From Earliella scabrosa (taxonomy: Eukaryota; Basidiomycota; Agaricomycetes; Polyporales; Polyporaceae), in NCBI GenBank assembly GCA_022605405.1, contig JABYQQ010000001.1:558001-622000 (forward strand): a DNA stretch of 64,000 nucleotides, written 5' to 3'. Both the position numbers and the translations under genes were made by a program. How positions within the stretch are numbered: position 1 is the stretch's first letter; each line of letters begins with the position of its first letter. The notes under the pieces were generated by a model, which saw only the letters and a program-made list of their open reading frames with translations, was not told the DNA's origin and ran no database searches. Below, one piece after another: positions 12,801 to 25,206 of the stretch.

Positions 12801-15800
12801 GAATGGAGATGTTCCACGTATGAACGTATTTCCGGACGCCACAGCCTATGGAAGTCTACAAATATCTACGCTATCCGCTGAGATGAGCGCATCGATGGCT
12901 CCGATATCACTCGCGAGAAGCCTCAATACGTACACGACGAACCTGTAGGCCTCATCGGCAGCACCTCCGACCGAGCGTGGACCCAGAACGATGGGACTTT
13001 GAGGTGTACCAGACCGCTGGTTTTGGTGAGCGGCATGGAAGGTCCCAAGGCGTGCGCAACGCTAGGCTCGAAATATCCCCAGGTGCGTGCGCGTCGGGTT
13101 CAAGCTGAAAGGTGTTGTTGATTGACGGTCGTCCTCATGGCGCGAGCTTGTACCAGACCCGGATAGCAGCCCGCGCCCGTAGACCCCGGGGCGAACGCGC
13201 TGAGAACCTGTGTCCATAGCTGGTACACTCGGACACCGGGACTCGTAAGTTCATATACCAGATAGCGCCCCGTGAGTGCTCCCTTGAGGTTTGGTGATTG
13301 ACCAATCTGATGATCTTCCAGCCTTATCCACGTGCTCACCGTCAGGTATTGCAGATGATATGGGATTCAATGTGCAAGGCAGACCACCGTAATGTCTCCT
13401 GAGGAATCTGTAGTGTCTTCATCTTTGATCAGGGTCGTGGGACTGCCCGCTGCGCTGTCGTCGAAGGTTCAGCTTCCGGTGATCAACAGTCTTCCCTATG
13501 ACAGGAGATGTCAAAAGCGCGCCCCATTCAATACCGAAATGAGGATCCGTGTTTCTATCTACCGCTCGCATTACTCAATCATCCCAACGCCTACAGCACA
13601 CGATGCATTGCATCGCACTCGGAAGTCATGTCCACTCGAGACCGCTCACGTCAATTCCCGGAGGCTAGCGTCCGCACTATGCCAGGTATGTTCGCGATTT
13701 GCCGACTCGTGCATCTCGCGCGCTCTGCTCACTTGTCCGATTCATCTGATCATGCTGTGGGACTCACCCTGCTAGGGCGGGCATTCAGTGTCTTTGACGC
13801 GCTCAGCGAGCCGCCAGTACGTACGACATGTTGGCGCTCCGTGAGTGCACGCGGATTCCTTCTGGTGGCCCACAATCGCCATTGACGGACGCCTCCGACG
13901 AGGCTCCCATCGAGCGGAGTGGAATTCCAGGTGCGCCAGGATGGACATATGTCATGCTGATTGTGCTCCGATAGACCTCGTCGGCGTGCACGCCACCTCG
14001 TCACGATGGCCACCGGGCTTCACGCTCGCCCACGACGACACAGAAGAGGAATTGCGCTAGCTCTCTCCACCACTCGACTGGACCCTGCGGCGCTCGGAGA
14101 GTCGGCACCTTAGTGTTCGCTGAACCTTCTCGTAGGCGAGCGCCCTTACTTCGTCATTCCGCGCTGGTCACCGAAGGTTGGTCTCCGCGCTAGACCATTC
14201 CGAGAGCTCGCCTCCTGTTACCCTTCAAACTTTGTGATTTCTGATCGTCAATGTGTCGCAGCGCCGGCCGCTACCAATATCCTCCTTGCTTCTCAGCACC
14301 GCAAGGAAGCCGCGTTTAGGGCACTCCGCGACCTTCAGAGACTGCTGTCACAGCTGGGGAGGTTGTGGTATCACGAAGGCGAGGACGGACTGTAAGTGTC
14401 TTCTGTGGATCGCCTTCATTGCTCCGAAGCCGACTATTGTCAGTTCCTAACACCCATGTCGTCAATAAACATTGTGCAGCTTCCCTCCGATGCGTTTCAA
14501 TGCATTTATTCCCCTGCAGCGATGTCTACGCATTACGGACAACTGGACGCCCGCGCCGTGGCCCTGGTGCCGGACTCGGAATTAACGCTCCCGCTGGCGT
14601 CAGGTACGTAACCCCGCAAATGTCAGGTGTGCTAGAAGGACTCCCGCCGGCGTCATCGCGGGTTCTCGGGTCAGCGCTTGCAATCACCCGTTCTCACCGG
14701 CATGTGCTCACTAAGTACCTGCACCTGTGCAACGCACAACTATCTCACCAGCGTGTCGAGCGCTGCCCTGGTTCGGTTTGTGTGGGCACTGAGCATCTGA
14801 GACAGAGAAACCCCGCTGCGGTGCTCCGACCGTCGGAAGCGTAGCCTGCAGCGTGCCACTGGCGGCAGGCACTCCGCGGCGTTAGGGGCGAGAGGGGTGT
14901 TAGAACCAGCGGATGCACGGGTGGATGAGCCATGTTGTGATGGTTCATACTGCGAGCGAGCGAAGAGAAGCTGCGAGCCGCACTCACCCAAGCAGACATG
15001 ATAGGACGCGGCGTTCGAAGATTGTTCTTTCAGCTCCGCGGTTTGTCGGGCCCTGAGGGGCTATGCGGAGGCATGCACATGCCATTACGGTAGTATCACC
15101 CACGGTGGGCACCATTTCTCGGGGCCGGGTGCACTCTTGCCGAGCTCTTCGCGCGGCGGAGGGGGGGAGGGGCGCACCCTGCAGCGTATCGCACGCTGAT
15201 ATGGATAGGTTCATTCGGTGGTTTCCTCGTCGAGACCTCGACCACATCGAAGTGGTTAATAAAGAGCCGTGAGAGGTTGCAGGCAGGGCGAAGGATTCGT
15301 GGCATTTTGGTTTTGCCCAGAAACCCCGGTCATCATGCAGACTCAAGGTTCACGAGAAGACTGGCGGATTGCGCTCGCTGGGTTGCTCTCTCGTTCTAGT
15401 TCGAGAAGGATGGGATGTTTCCGCTTCCCTTCCCTTCGACGTTTGGTGGCGTTGGACTTCTTCGTTAGTAGTCTTCACATGGGCAATTCCAGACCATCGG
15501 CGTTGTCTCTCCATCCACCTATCTTGACCTATCGGACCGTTATTCCTCACCGTGCGTGCCCGCGATGACGTACAATACTGCGTCGTACTCGACAGGCGCA
15601 GTTGGCTCCTCTGGAGCTCACAAGCAGAGATCTGCAGGGTAACTTCCGGCTGTATAGTTCGCGATGCAGGGCACAGGCTACAGCGCATTGTGTCCGACTG
15701 TACAGCAGCCGGTGCTTTCTTGCATCGAACATGGCGCCATGAAATGCCCGGCCACGATAGACCGCATGCAGTGTCACGTCCGCTCCCCGACGTCGCCCGA

Positions 15801-17681
15801 GAATGCCAGCAGTAGGGCGGCAACGGGCTTCGCAAGCTTGATCTGCGGTCGGTAGATCAACGATCAGTTTCAACTTGGTCTACCGCCGGCAACTCGCTGA
15901 ATGTGGGCGAATGTTAGCGGTATCATCTATGGTGTGTTCTGTGTCTCAGCATGACGGCGCGAGCAAACGAACGCGACTGTCAGAACTTACGATTGCATTG
16001 GCAGTGACGCCTGCGCGAGTCCCCATCCCGCAAGGTTGAGCGTTGTATTAGTGTACAACTATGAAACGTGCAGCATAAGGCACGCCCCACCTCTTGGCGG
16101 GACGAGTATGACCCGATATCCAGTCGTGGATAGCTTCCAATGCAATTCGAATGTGTCTTGATGCCATTTGTATGATCTCGTACAGGGCTGACTTGTGTGC
16201 AAGAGACCCAACACGCGAGACCAACACTGTCGGTCCGGAGAGCCCTTGCAGATCGTCTGAGTCGCCTTCCAGGGGCATGGAAATGGAGATCTCATGTCTC
16301 GGCCTGGTACAAGGAAGTCTGTATCTACACAGACGCCGCAAGCTCAAGCTCAACATCCCAGGACCGCTCCATTAAAACCTGGGGACAACTACCAGTACCT
16401 GTATGTTCACGTAAGGTACACTCGCACATCCACTTCAGGGTCCGGCACGGAAACCGGATGCCTTGGTGATAGCCCTACGAAAGCAGCGATTCGCTCGACA
16501 TCCTTGGCTGGATTCCAGCGTTCTTGAAAACACGACTTCCTGCGCATCTGCGCCTTTAGCACCCCTGACCGTCGTGGCTGCGCGGTCAAGCCCCATGAAG
16601 CAATCGCATAGGCACGGACACCCAAGGAAGAAGTGCGCACATTCAGTACCATGAGCTGTGCGGGCTTCTCACCGGACTCCGTGCATCGTGGTAGAGGCAT
16701 AGTAAGCGGAAGCTTCACGTTCTGAGCGCATGAGCTCCCAATCGGTCCCACATCCACTGGATGCTCGCGTCTCTGCGGCACCCTCGAACCGTTCTCGAAG
16801 ACAGGCACGGTCATGAACCGTGTCATGCTCACGCGCGTTCTCGACGGTGGTAGTTCGGGCGGGGTCGCTTCGCTTCGAGCAATGGATTCGCCACTTCGAA
16901 TGGTCGAAGTTCAGGAACGCGTGCCGGCACATCCCAACGCCCGAAGGACTGAGCGCATGGGAGTGTGTCCTACCCATCACGTTTGAGTACTTGAGGAGAG
17001 TGGTGACCTCGAAGGCACTGAGGTAGCCATCGCACCGACGAGGCGCTATCATCAGCGCCCCGAGTACGGATCTGTGGCGGACATGTGGGCGTTGCACGTC
17101 GAGTGGGAGGGTATCGCCGAACGGCCACGTTGTATCGTGCGCGGCGGTATGACCAGCAGACCACCGGCTCGGAGCATACCTACTTCTGAGTCCTACACGG
17201 TGAGGCGCAGGTGACTATAGATACCAAGCAGATTCACTCACTTTGCATGTCCGTGCAAGAGAGGACGTATGGTACTGACATGAGGCAATTGCATGTGATC
17301 ATGGCACTGTCAGATTGAGCCTTCGGGCGGGGAATGTGACACGCTGGTAGAATGAAGCATTGCAATCCCCACGTCAGCCGTAAGATAGAAGCACTACGTA
17401 GGTTACCTGGCGCGCACCAGGATGCTGTCGGGGGAGACCTGAGCATGCACATGCTAATGAGGCTAGACACTCAGAATGCTGTTGCGGAAAATATGATATT
17501 TTGTCATGCGACTCGGCATAAGCGACAACTGGGAACGTGCTGAGGAGATCAAGATGAGCAAGAGACTGATATGTTCATAGAACGCACGAGATGTATCGTC
17601 TCGCCACTAACAGGGAATTGGGGATAGCCTCACTTCGACCTGTCGACGCAAGCAGGGCGACTCGAAGTCCTGAACACGAGT
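9826..17681. other. Gene-poor stretch with scattered coding-like fragments
   Basis: No complete gene could be assembled across about 7.9 kb. A few minus-strand segments read more like protein than background, notably around 13,100-13,340 (RLEDHQIGQSP, GRYLVYELTSPGVRVYQLW) and 16,080-16,290 (SALYEIIQMASRHIRIALEA), with others near 16,700-17,090. They are not linked by obvious splice sites and share no recognisable domain. They may be remnants of decayed genes or isolated exons of an unrecognised minus-strand gene. Confidence 0.35.
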
Positions 17682-18548
17682 TCAAGGCCCGACCTTGTCC
17701 TTCCTCTTCTTCCGTTTCTTCCCCTCCGAGCCAGGCTGATCTGCGACAGATTCGTGGTCTCTATCGCGCTTGCGTCCTTCAGGCGCCGCTTTCCGCGGTG
17801 GCGGCACGGGCTCGTCTACACCAGCAGGTTTGACAAAGCCCGTATCACGGGGTATGGATGTCTGCTCCGGTAGTGGCTGCTGCATAAACTCAGGTGGTCG
17901 CACAGACACGTCGTCCCTGATGAGCATCTGAGCAGTCTTCGTTCTAGGTTTCTTCTCGTCGCGTCGTGTCGACAGATGAGCCTTGAAGCCGGAGATTGAG
18001 GTAGGACGTTTCTCATACTTGGATCGAGGTCGATCGTCTGTATCTCGGCTCGCCTCTTCCACTTTTTGCTCGATGCGCCCGTCTGCTTGCGTTGTTGCCT
18101 ACATTACCCGCATGGAACATGCGTTCTGCATCTGTCTGTCCAGGAGCACTGGGTTACTGACCTCTCCGACCAAAACCTCCTTGCCCTTCGCATTGAAGGT
18201 GCGCCGACCTCTAAATCTTGTTCCGTTGTTATCTTGAGGATCTGAGGCAGAACCTTCGCCGACGTCCGAGCGGAAGATGAACGGCAGATACGACGTTTCA
18301 TGCTGGACTTCGTCACTAGTAGAGATCAGCCGCGACAGTTCGTCGAGCGAACAAACGTACGGGACTCACGAAGTACCCGAAGACCCGCCAATTCCCCATG
18401 CCTCCCTGATGTCCTGCGACACCGACCACTCCGCGTCGTCCTTAATCTTCGCCTGCTCCGCTTCTACTTGTGCCTGTAGTTTCGCCCGCTGGGCATTCTG
18501 CATGAACCGGAGGCTCAAGGTACCGTTGCTCAGAGCTTTGCCAGACAT
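17682..18548 (-). CDS. mpp6: MPP6-family nuclear exosome cofactor
   Basis: Three exons (18370-18548, 18162-18315, 17682-18098), with introns of 54 and 63 nt, give a 249-aa protein. The N-terminus, MSGKALSNGTLSLRFMQ followed by a run of Ala/Gln/Lys/Glu, matches the M-phase phosphoprotein 6 family, whose signature is a short conserved block with LRFMQ. A second block (SYLPFIF, RGRRTFNAKGKEV) and a basic tail ending KKRKKRKDK fit a nuclear RNA-binding adaptor. Known role of the family: Mpp6 binds the RNA exosome and helps recruit the Mtr4 helicase for nuclear RNA processing and surveillance. The tail is longer than in yeast, which is usual for mushroom homologues as far as I know. The gene shares a 255-bp promoter with the divergent asf1. 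The start is fixed by the conserved N-terminal block. Confidence 0.85.
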
Positions 18549-18803
18549 TGCTGCCAGTAAGAACTAGAAGATGCGAGGGAAGAGATACTGCCCTGCAACA
18601 GAGCGGTCCAGAAGTGTGTGGGTTCGAATTCGGTCGATCGCGCTCTTACCGTTTGACCATCTTGGCGGCGTGACCTAGTCACGATCACGCGTCAGTCACC
18701 GTGACCTGACGCGTCTTCGCGGACGCGCGGATTGCCACCGGACCACCATCTTCTCTCCTCTCCTCCTCTCGCTGTCCTCTCCACCCCGAACAAGTCTCGG
18801 ACG
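18549..18803. promoter_or_regulatory. Bidirectional promoter between mpp6 and asf1
   Basis: The two start codons are 255 bp apart and point away from each other, so this segment must contain both promoters. It holds two ACGCGT boxes and one ACGCGC within about 40 bp (described separately) and a CT-rich stretch just upstream of the asf1 start. No TATA box is obvious. Confidence 0.8.
18687..18714. promoter_or_regulatory. Inverted pair of MluI cell-cycle-like boxes
   Basis: Two ACGCGT hexamers at 18687-18692 and 18709-18714 form the outer ends of a dyad with arms ACGCGTCAG and CTGACGCGT around a near-palindromic centre, and a further ACGCGC follows at 18723. In fungi ACGCGT is the core site of the MBF/DSC1 G1-S transcription factor, which drives S-phase genes. 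Asf1 acts at replication forks, so MBF control of asf1 is a reasonable inference. The sequence is seen directly; the factor is inferred. Confidence 0.6.
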
Positions 18804-19558
18804 ATGTCCATTGTAACAATTAGGGTGCGTCTTACAGTGATATCTTCTTCACTTTTCCTATCTCACACCTCAGTTGGCCGTTAGAATGTGGAGTTCCTCA
18901 ACAACCCTGCGCGGTTCCTCGATCCATACCACTTCCGCGTCACATTCGAGTGTATAGCGCCCCTACCAGAAGGTAACTCTTTCAACTCATGCACCTAGCT
19001 CTTACACTAACACTACTGTGCCCCAGATCTCGAATGGAGACTCATTTACGTTGCATCCCCGGGAAACGAGGAGCTGGATCAGGAGCTGGATGATTGTCTT
19101 GTCGGGCCAGTCCCCGCCGGTGTCAATGCCTTCGAGTTCGAAGGGTCAGCACCTAATCCCTCCAAGATTCCTCCTGAAGATGTCCTTGGTGTCGCGGCCC
19201 TCATCCTCACCGGTTCTTACAAGGACCAAGAATTCGTGCGCGTCGGATACTATCAGAACACGGAGTATGACAACGAGGAGATGAAGGAGGCACTCCCAGA
19301 ACCCATTCGCTTCGACCGGTTGGTGAGGGATATCAACACCAAGCCACGGGTGACGCGGTTCCAGATCAAGTGGTGAGTGGCATTCTCTGTCTCGACGAAC
19401 GCATGACAGACTTGTGACGGTCGATGACCCTCAACAGGGACATTGTTCCTCCACAAGCTGGGACGACGGTGGCCGCAGGCGCGGCGAACTCTGCTGCAGT
19501 GCCGTCTGCGGACGATATCGATGACGAAGACCCCTCAGTGAATGGCAAACCTTCATGA
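18804..19558 (+). CDS. asf1: Histone H3-H4 chaperone Asf1
   Basis: Four exons (18804-18824, 18885-18972, 19027-19372, 19438-19558) encode 191 residues, with introns of 60, 54 and 65 nt. The sequence follows the Asf1 core throughout: [58 protein letters not shown], then [13 protein letters not shown]. Asf1 binds the H3-H4 dimer and passes it to CAF-1 and HIRA during replication-coupled and replication-independent nucleosome assembly. D54, R108 and Y111-Y112, all in the H3-H4-binding region, are present; the position matching the well-known V94 is alanine here, within GVAALIL. The acidic tail after the immunoglobulin-like core is short (DDIDDEDPS), as in many filamentous fungi and unlike the long acidic tail in budding yeast. 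The 21-nt first exon is supported because it supplies the universal MSIV start. Confidence 0.95.
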
Positions 19559-21632
19559 AGATCGACCAATGATGTACTCTCGTATCGCTTTCCGTTTGTG
19601 ACCAGGCTATAGTATTGCTATCTGTCTTTGTAGCTCATCTCCCTGTCTATGTGGTATCATTAGGACCAATCTCATCCTATCGCTCCGCAACCTCTACTCG
19701 GACTGCATGCTGACGTTCTGCATTGTTGGTTGGTGGTCGTCTCCAATGACGCCGGCGCTGTAGTCTTCACCGATTGCTCAACCGACGTGTCGACTGGTTC
19801 CTTCATCTCGCCGACCCTCGTCTCCGTCAACGAGCATCGCCAAGGATATGTCTATCCGACCGAGATCAACGTCAATGCGCAGTGATACCCTCGCTACCAT
19901 GAGGTGTCTCTCGAGCCGAATGTCTATGGCATACCATCTCAATCCACCCCCGCACATGCGAGTCCCTGCTCTGTTATGGCCACGTCGTGATAGTGAGCGG
20001 CACGGATACTCCTTTTTGGTGCCTCGGTGAACACGAACGTTGACTTGCCTTCTTAGTTTGAACCCGGCATATACATTTATTGAGAGACAAGTATCACGAA
20101 CATAGGTGTTTCGGCGCAGTTAGCTTCCCCGGACACAGTCATCCCCCGCTCGATGGGTCGCCTCGCAACATGGCTTGGCGCTGTGATGGTGACCCATTGA
20201 ACGGGGTGGGGACGTGACTCGAGTACTAGTCCCGAGGGCCACGAAGAGGCCTGCGCCACGAACGACCGCCTCATAAGGAGGCCATCGACCGTACCTCGGG
20301 GCCAGCGTCTTGAATCAAGGATCTGTTGTGGACTCCTCGAAGCCGGACCTCACGTATACTACTGCTGCTACACTACAATGAAGAATGCTAGTCCGTGGCG
20401 AGTCGCGTTTGTATTTGTGGCTATGCCGGGATTGTCTTGTTGTCTAGGTTGCATCTGTTGTTGAGGGTGGCGAGAGCGAAAGTCGTCCCAAGGGATTAGT
20501 CGAAAGCCGAAAAATACTGTCTTATGTTGAGTCGAATATCTGACCGTTGGTGGGTGAGTGACCCAAGAACCATGTGCAGAAGGATAGAAGAAAACACTTA
20601 TGCCGGTGTTCATTGATTCTCGTGTGGCGTCCCGTCCGGTGTGTTATAACTTGTACTTATGTCGGTTTTTTGTCAATGTAAAGCGTCGGTCCATATCTTA
20701 TCTTCTTGAAGTATCACTTATGTAGATTCTGTGTAGATGCCGTGTCAACAAGGACTCGGGGCGAGCACAGATGGACGAGGACGTACAATGTTGTTGCGTT
20801 GTGTGGAAATTTCTTGCGGATTAAGCTATTATCACCACTCAGCAGACCGCTTCGAAGCGTCGGGAAAGAGCACATACTTGATGTCTTGATGCGACGCCGA
20901 GCATTCCTCGACGTCGCTGTTGCCGTAACGGATTAACATTGTCTTGCAGGTTGGAATCGTTGATCTTGCAGCTTATATATGTCGTTTTATGGGTGTCGTG
21001 CATGTGGCGTTGTCGAATGTATCCAGTCTTAAAGTAGTCGTACGCAGTCAACCTTGAGGCACACTGTGTGGCGTCTGACTCGGTAATGGCGAATCGACGA
21101 GCGAATTATTGACGCACCATCTTTCTCACATTCTAACCAGGGGGCTTCATGGGTCACCCGAGCGTAGCCGATGTTGTAGAGAGCTTTGCTGCGAAGAGGA
21201 CGGTCAACACGGGGAGTCAACCGCGTGCAACTCACTGTCCAGTTGGGAGCTACCGTCGTGTTGGTTAGACGCAATCGCACGGTCGAACGATGTGTATGAA
21301 CGCACCAGACGAGTGGTTGGGGTGTTGCTGGTGGTTGGGGATGTGGCGCTTCGGATGTTAGTCGGGGATGGGGTGGCGTTCTCACTTCATTGTCACGTTG
21401 AGCAGAGAAAAGATCCGCGCTGGTAGCTGAGACGTCGTGGGATGTTGAAGGAGAAGCCTAACCAGAGTCTAGTCCAGAGCGCATGAGCAGGGGCGACGTA
21501 CAACAGTGAGCCGAGCTGAGCCCCAGGGCTGATGATCGACAACGTCGAGGAGGTCGGGGGAGGAGGGAGGAGGAGCCGGAGAGCTTGGGTGGGTGGCGGT
21601 TCTGAGGAAGGAGTGGGTGGAGACCGCCCGGT

Positions 21633-21640
21633 CTTTTATA
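21633..21640 (-). promoter_or_regulatory. TATA box, minus strand
   Basis: The minus strand reads TATAAAAG in a GC-rich context, a perfect TATA consensus. Downstream lies a CT-rich leader-like stretch of about 150 nt but no recognisable open frame. Its gene, if any, was not identified. Confidence 0.4.
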
Positions 21641-23133
21641 CACAACAAACACGAGGCTGAGAGGCGCCCACTCGAGCAAGTGGTTAGGGAGCCTTGTTGT
21701 GCCCCAAAGGCTTTGTCAGAGTTGCCTCTCGCTTGGCGGCACAACAGATAAGCCGCAACCGCACTGGAACCCGCGTCCTGAGTCTGTGGGCGGCGTGAAA
21801 TGTTCTTGATCCCGAACGGGGGGCGATTGCGCATACAGTGGCGGCAGGGTCTACTGGCATCTAATGTTCTGTGCACCTGGCGTTGCCCTGAAGCTAGTGA
21901 TACTCCTTCTAACGAAGTATGATGAGAGGATGATATGATGAGCTATCGATCATCATGGCCAATATTTGCGTGCAAATTTCAATTGCGTCTGTAGCAAACC
22001 TGAGGAGTCTGTAGGACACCATACCTGGAGTTCCTGATTTAACCGTTCCAATATGTGCTCACCTTCTCAGAGAGCTCTTTGTAACTCAGATAGGACACAA
22101 CAAGGACTGACAAGGAGCGTGACTACAAAGGCATGCCAGTGCCAGTTTGGATGGTCGCATTGAAGGCTTGGTCCAACTTGAACTTGAAGACTCGGTGAGT
22201 GATTGAACGACTGCGATATACTTGTGGAGGCTGCAGCGCCGGTAGCCCTTTTACCCTCTTACACAGAATACTACAACTGTGTGAGGTCGAGAGTCGAGAT
22301 CAAGATTCCTAATAGGTAGTTCAAGTTTGAGGCTGATCCTGAGGCTGACCTCCGTGTGGCGTAGCGCGCACATGGCGAGTCGGCCCGACGCGGGTCATTG
22401 TTTGCTTGTGTTTGTCCGTATGGCTGGCGGCCTCTAGTCTTAGTCGCTGTCGGTTCCGCAAAGTTGTACTTACTACCCATGTGCATGCACAATTGCAGCC
22501 AGCTGCAGCGAGCGCGGTGAGACCGCCTTCGACTATACGCTCTTAACTCTGGTAGCAGTATCAATAGCGATAGCAGGTCAAGTGCGGCTTCTCAATCCCG
22601 CACTGGCGTCCCAGCGGAGTCCGACTGCTGGTGCCAAACACGGTGAAGAGCGGTGCTTCGGTAAGCTAGGAGTGTATGCAGAAGGCTAGTTCGACTGACA
22701 GGTTCGATGGTAGGTATTCCCGCGAGACTTCGTCGAGTGGCAAGGCCGTTGTTGTCCGATCCTTGTCCCATCTCAGGCTGTCCAATTGTCTGCGTTTCCG
22801 TCCTTACGGCCGCCGAGGCATCCTTCATCATATGTTGAACGGCACACGTGTTTCAAGAAGTTCTGGGCAGGTATGGAATGATGAATACATAGGACCATTC
22901 TTGCTTCCAGCCCTGACATTCCGCCGCTCGTCAACCCTGCGCCAGCGCTGTTGAGTTGTTGAGCACTACAATCATATGGAGGAATTCTAGCAAGTTCTAC
23001 CGCGTTGGCAACTCGATGGGCGGCGTTCAGAGAAGCTCGACCTAAGGAGCCGAACTGGGGCGATCCCTTGTTAGCCGCCAAATGCTGACAACTTTGGCGC
23101 GCGCCGAACCTCGTGAGTCGTCAGCCTCCTGCG

Positions 23134-23141
23134 TATAAAAG
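23134..23141 (+). promoter_or_regulatory. TATA box, plus strand
   Basis: TATAAAAG is followed by a pyrimidine-rich stretch typical of a basidiomycete leader (about 23,150-23,230). Possible first ATGs lie at 23280 and 23315. It may be the promoter of the multi-exon gene that ends at 25206. Confidence 0.45.
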
Positions 23142-24762
23142 CTCCTCCGTCTACCGTCTGCTCCTTCTTCAGCACCACCACGTCCTCTCCCCTCGCTTAA
23201 CCCTCTGGAGCTGCGCAGCCCTCTTGACCACAATAACACTCATCATGATATAACACCAGCGAGGGTGACTGACGCTTTCATGGTCGGCGCCACACCTGCT
23301 AGCAGGCGACGACTATGGCGGGCAGCTCGACATCCATCCGTAAGTCTACCACCCCCATGGTTCTTGTCTCCTCGGCTTACGGGTCATCATACCTGCAGAC
23401 GACTCGACTGCCCAACCAATAGCACGGCTCGTGGGCCTACGCTGCTCACTCGAGACCCTGCCTGCGGCGTCTGCGATGATACCCCTTACTCTCCATCGTA
23501 CACGCTGCCTAGCATGGCTTGACCCACCACTACGTACGTCCCTTACAGCCCAGTACGCTTGGTATATATCGGTACTGATGTTCGGCATCTTCTAGCGCGC
23601 TCGCACGCACATGGTCAGCCGCCCTCGTCGTGTATAAGCCCACCTGGTGGCATCCGACGTTCGCGTCGTGTTGCGTTCAGGCTCCTGCCACTCTCCGTAA
23701 GCCGTTACCATTAGACGCAGGGGAGTGAGACAGATGAGACCACGCCTTTCCGGTCAAGTCACCTGTCGGGGATGGGTGACTCGGATTGTGCGGAGCGTGC
23801 ACGGCGCATTGCAAGGCTGAGCTTCCGATTGGTAAGTATCGAATAGCTGCGCATGCGTGTATCTGAGATGCTGACGGATTGTTCGATTTCTAGCGTTGGG
23901 TGACCCCTGTTGTGGTATCTGGACCACTCGTTCAGAGCAAGAGTCCGACTGCTAGTGCGACAATGCAACTATCCCAACATACTGACAGTTATCATAGGGA
24001 TCTAACTGGTGAAGTGATGGTGAGGGAAGCGGCGGGTGCTTATGCGACTTACGGTGATACTTAGTACTCGTGTATGTATCATAAGTAGGTAGACATTTCT
24101 CCAATATATCTTCGCTGTGGTGTCCGAGTCCTAACACTGCATGATTCTGTCCTTCCTATTCGGGTGAGCGAACGTGCAAGAAGGCCCAGCCGCCTTCAAG
24201 TTGGTCCAAACGGTCTCCGACTTCGTCTCTAGTATGCTATCAGAAAGTTTGCACTATCCCTAGTACCACTTGCAGGAGGCATCTTCACATGTCTGCCTCA
24301 TTCGTGAGGGCGCTAATAGAACGGCTATGACGGATAGCCACGTGGCTGACCTATCACAGGCGCAGCAGCGAAGGACGACGAGGTCATTCCCTTCCTCCAC
24401 TCGCTGAGACTCTGACTACGGCGAGACTACTGCTACACCTCACCCACCAGACGACGACGACAAGGACTGCCGTTGTCTATCCCTCCACGCAAGGTCGAAC
24501 GCCACAGTACTTCAGTCGCCTGAGTTAATCAATCCCAATGGCTGTCTTGCAGACTCGTGCAGGTACGCGTCCACCATCTCTATCCCTCTCATCCGGTCAT
24601 GCACGCTCGGCCGTAGTCACTATCAAGCCATCTGGTGCATCCGAATTGTGATACGCCGAGTGTATGGGTTGTTGTGCAGGGCTGTGACAGTAGAGCGAAC
24701 TGGTCGCAATTCTGTCCCGTTGGTCTTTTCTGAGTGGTTGCTGATTGCTCACTCAAGCTCAG

Positions 24763-25206
24763 AACCTCGACCGACAACGACGCCTGAACCTCTCGGCAAT
24801 TTTCCCATAATTTTCCTGTTCACAACATGCACTCTATGTGCTGTGTTCCTCCTATACCGTCGGGCATCGGAGCTTAGGACAGTCGTGGCTCATCAGTGCG
24901 TGATCATCTTCGTAGACCACTGGACCCGGCTGCTGACTCGTTCACCTCAGATTGACGACATGGAACTCCAGAGAAGGCAGGATTCGTCTCTCCACGGATG
25001 ACGGGCCATCCGCGCGTGAGTTCCTGGACGACGACTATGACGACGACAACGCGAGGGTGGGGGACGATGAACCGCTAGCCGTGACTGCAGAACGTCTACG
25101 GAAATCCTCATCTCCACAAGAGGTACAAGCAGATCCCGCGGCCCAGTCTACTTTGCTCTTCGAAGCCGACGCGGATCAGGCTCCGCCACCTCCACCTAAG
25201 TCTTGA
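24763..25206 (+). CDS. C-terminal exons of a predicted single-pass membrane protein (5' part unresolved)
   Basis: Two exons are supported: one ending at 24895 and one at 24951-25206, joined across a 55-nt intron (donor GTGCGT, acceptor CTCAG). They encode a Thr/Pro-rich stalk end, one hydrophobic span (GNFPIIFLFTTCTLCAVFLL) followed by the basic stop-transfer residues YRR, and a cytosolic tail with an acidic cluster (FLDDDYDDDN, GDDEPLA) ending in a proline run and KS. This is the layout of a type I Golgi, endosomal or plasma-membrane protein such as a kexin, a sortilin-like receptor or a carboxypeptidase, but the tail alone does not decide which. The upstream start given is only the likely acceptor before the stalk. 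Earlier exons probably lie between 23,134 and 24,700, where I could not trace a lumenal domain. It could also be a truncated gene. Confidence 0.45.

Larger units (their letters stand above)
19559..24762. other. Unresolved region with TATA boxes, no assembled gene
   Basis: About 5.2 kb with no clear coding frame. Two strong TATAAAAG boxes lie at 21633-21640 (minus) and 23134-23141 (plus), pointing away from each other. Minus-strand segments near 21,120-21,200 read somewhat like protein (YNIGYARVTHEAPWLE). Plus-strand segments between 23,300 and 24,500 contain many possible small exons, including a Thr-rich stretch near 24,440. The plus-strand TATA box may drive the membrane-protein gene whose tail ends at 25206, but I could not connect it. 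Confidence 0.4.

Noticed and set aside
18601..18640. Possible tRNA T-arm (GGTTCGAATT)
   Set aside because: No acceptor stem, anticodon arm or matching 3' end could be folded around it.
18885..18972. Suspected one-base deletion in asf1 exon 2
   Set aside because: Recounting positions gave an 88-nt exon in correct phase; there is no frameshift.
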